Positions 63,190-64,000 of a stretch of 64,000 bases of DNA are shown in pieces. Position 1 is the stretch's first letter. Every line of letters begins with the position of its first letter. Made by a program: the position numbers and the translations under genes. The DNA comes from Sipunculus nudus (taxonomy: Eukaryota; Annelida; Sipuncula; Golfingiida; Sipunculidae). The DNA lies in assembly GCA_026874595.1 (NCBI GenBank), contig CM049306.1, positions 38,226,019 through 38,290,018 on the forward strand, read 5' to 3'. Under the pieces are notes generated by a model. That model saw only the letters and a list, made by a program, of their open reading frames with translations. It was not told the DNA's origin and made no database searches.

Positions 63190-64000
<811 letters not shown>

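Overview
This is a eukaryotic, animal window: AT-rich, intron-bearing, and full of long (TA)n microsatellites, short inverted-repeat elements and tRNA-derived SINE-like repeats. The one gene I can identify is a two-exon Hmx/NK5 homeobox gene on the minus strand. Homeodomain type, gene structure and repeat style fit a marine invertebrate, perhaps a lophotrochozoan such as a mollusc. That placement is inference; no ribosomal or mitochondrial sequence is present to fix it.

Layout. 1-9.2 kb is gene-free, with microsatellites, a CGATGT-rich minisatellite and a small MITE. About 9.8-14.8 kb is a roughly 160-copy array of a 31-bp unit, pyrimidine-rich on the + strand. Because 31 is one more than a multiple of three, all three + frames are largely open and encode the same 31-residue repeat in different rotations. 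15-34 kb is intergenic, with a nested 180-bp-period repeat (18.5-20 kb), an (AT)n cruciform (26.5 kb), a dispersed repeat pair (24.2 and 32.8 kb) and a perfect 142-bp direct duplication (33.3/33.6 kb). 34.9-38.2 kb holds MITE pieces and a degenerate array of about 150-bp units carrying five perfect AGGTCA-n3-TGACCT palindromes, the estrogen-response-element consensus. 40-42.2 kb holds a hAT-like MITE and a SINE. 44.6-45.6 kb and 49.8-51.5 kb are compositionally balanced islands, the first with a perfect YY1-type site.

The Hmx gene runs 58159 to 54249 with one intron of 2,984 bp and encodes an inferred 308-residue transcription factor. A balanced, likely promoter-bearing block lies upstream (58.2-58.9 kb). 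At 61.1-63.2 kb sits a 2.1-kb element with long terminal inverted repeats of about 160-170 bp. It contains two short exon-like pieces and no recognisable transposase.

Taken together this looks like a developmental-regulator gene desert: one homeobox gene surrounded by tens of kilobases of non-coding DNA. Repeat-rich tracts alternate with complex, balanced islands that are the best candidates for conserved enhancers. The island calls rest on composition and motifs only; no alignment could be run.
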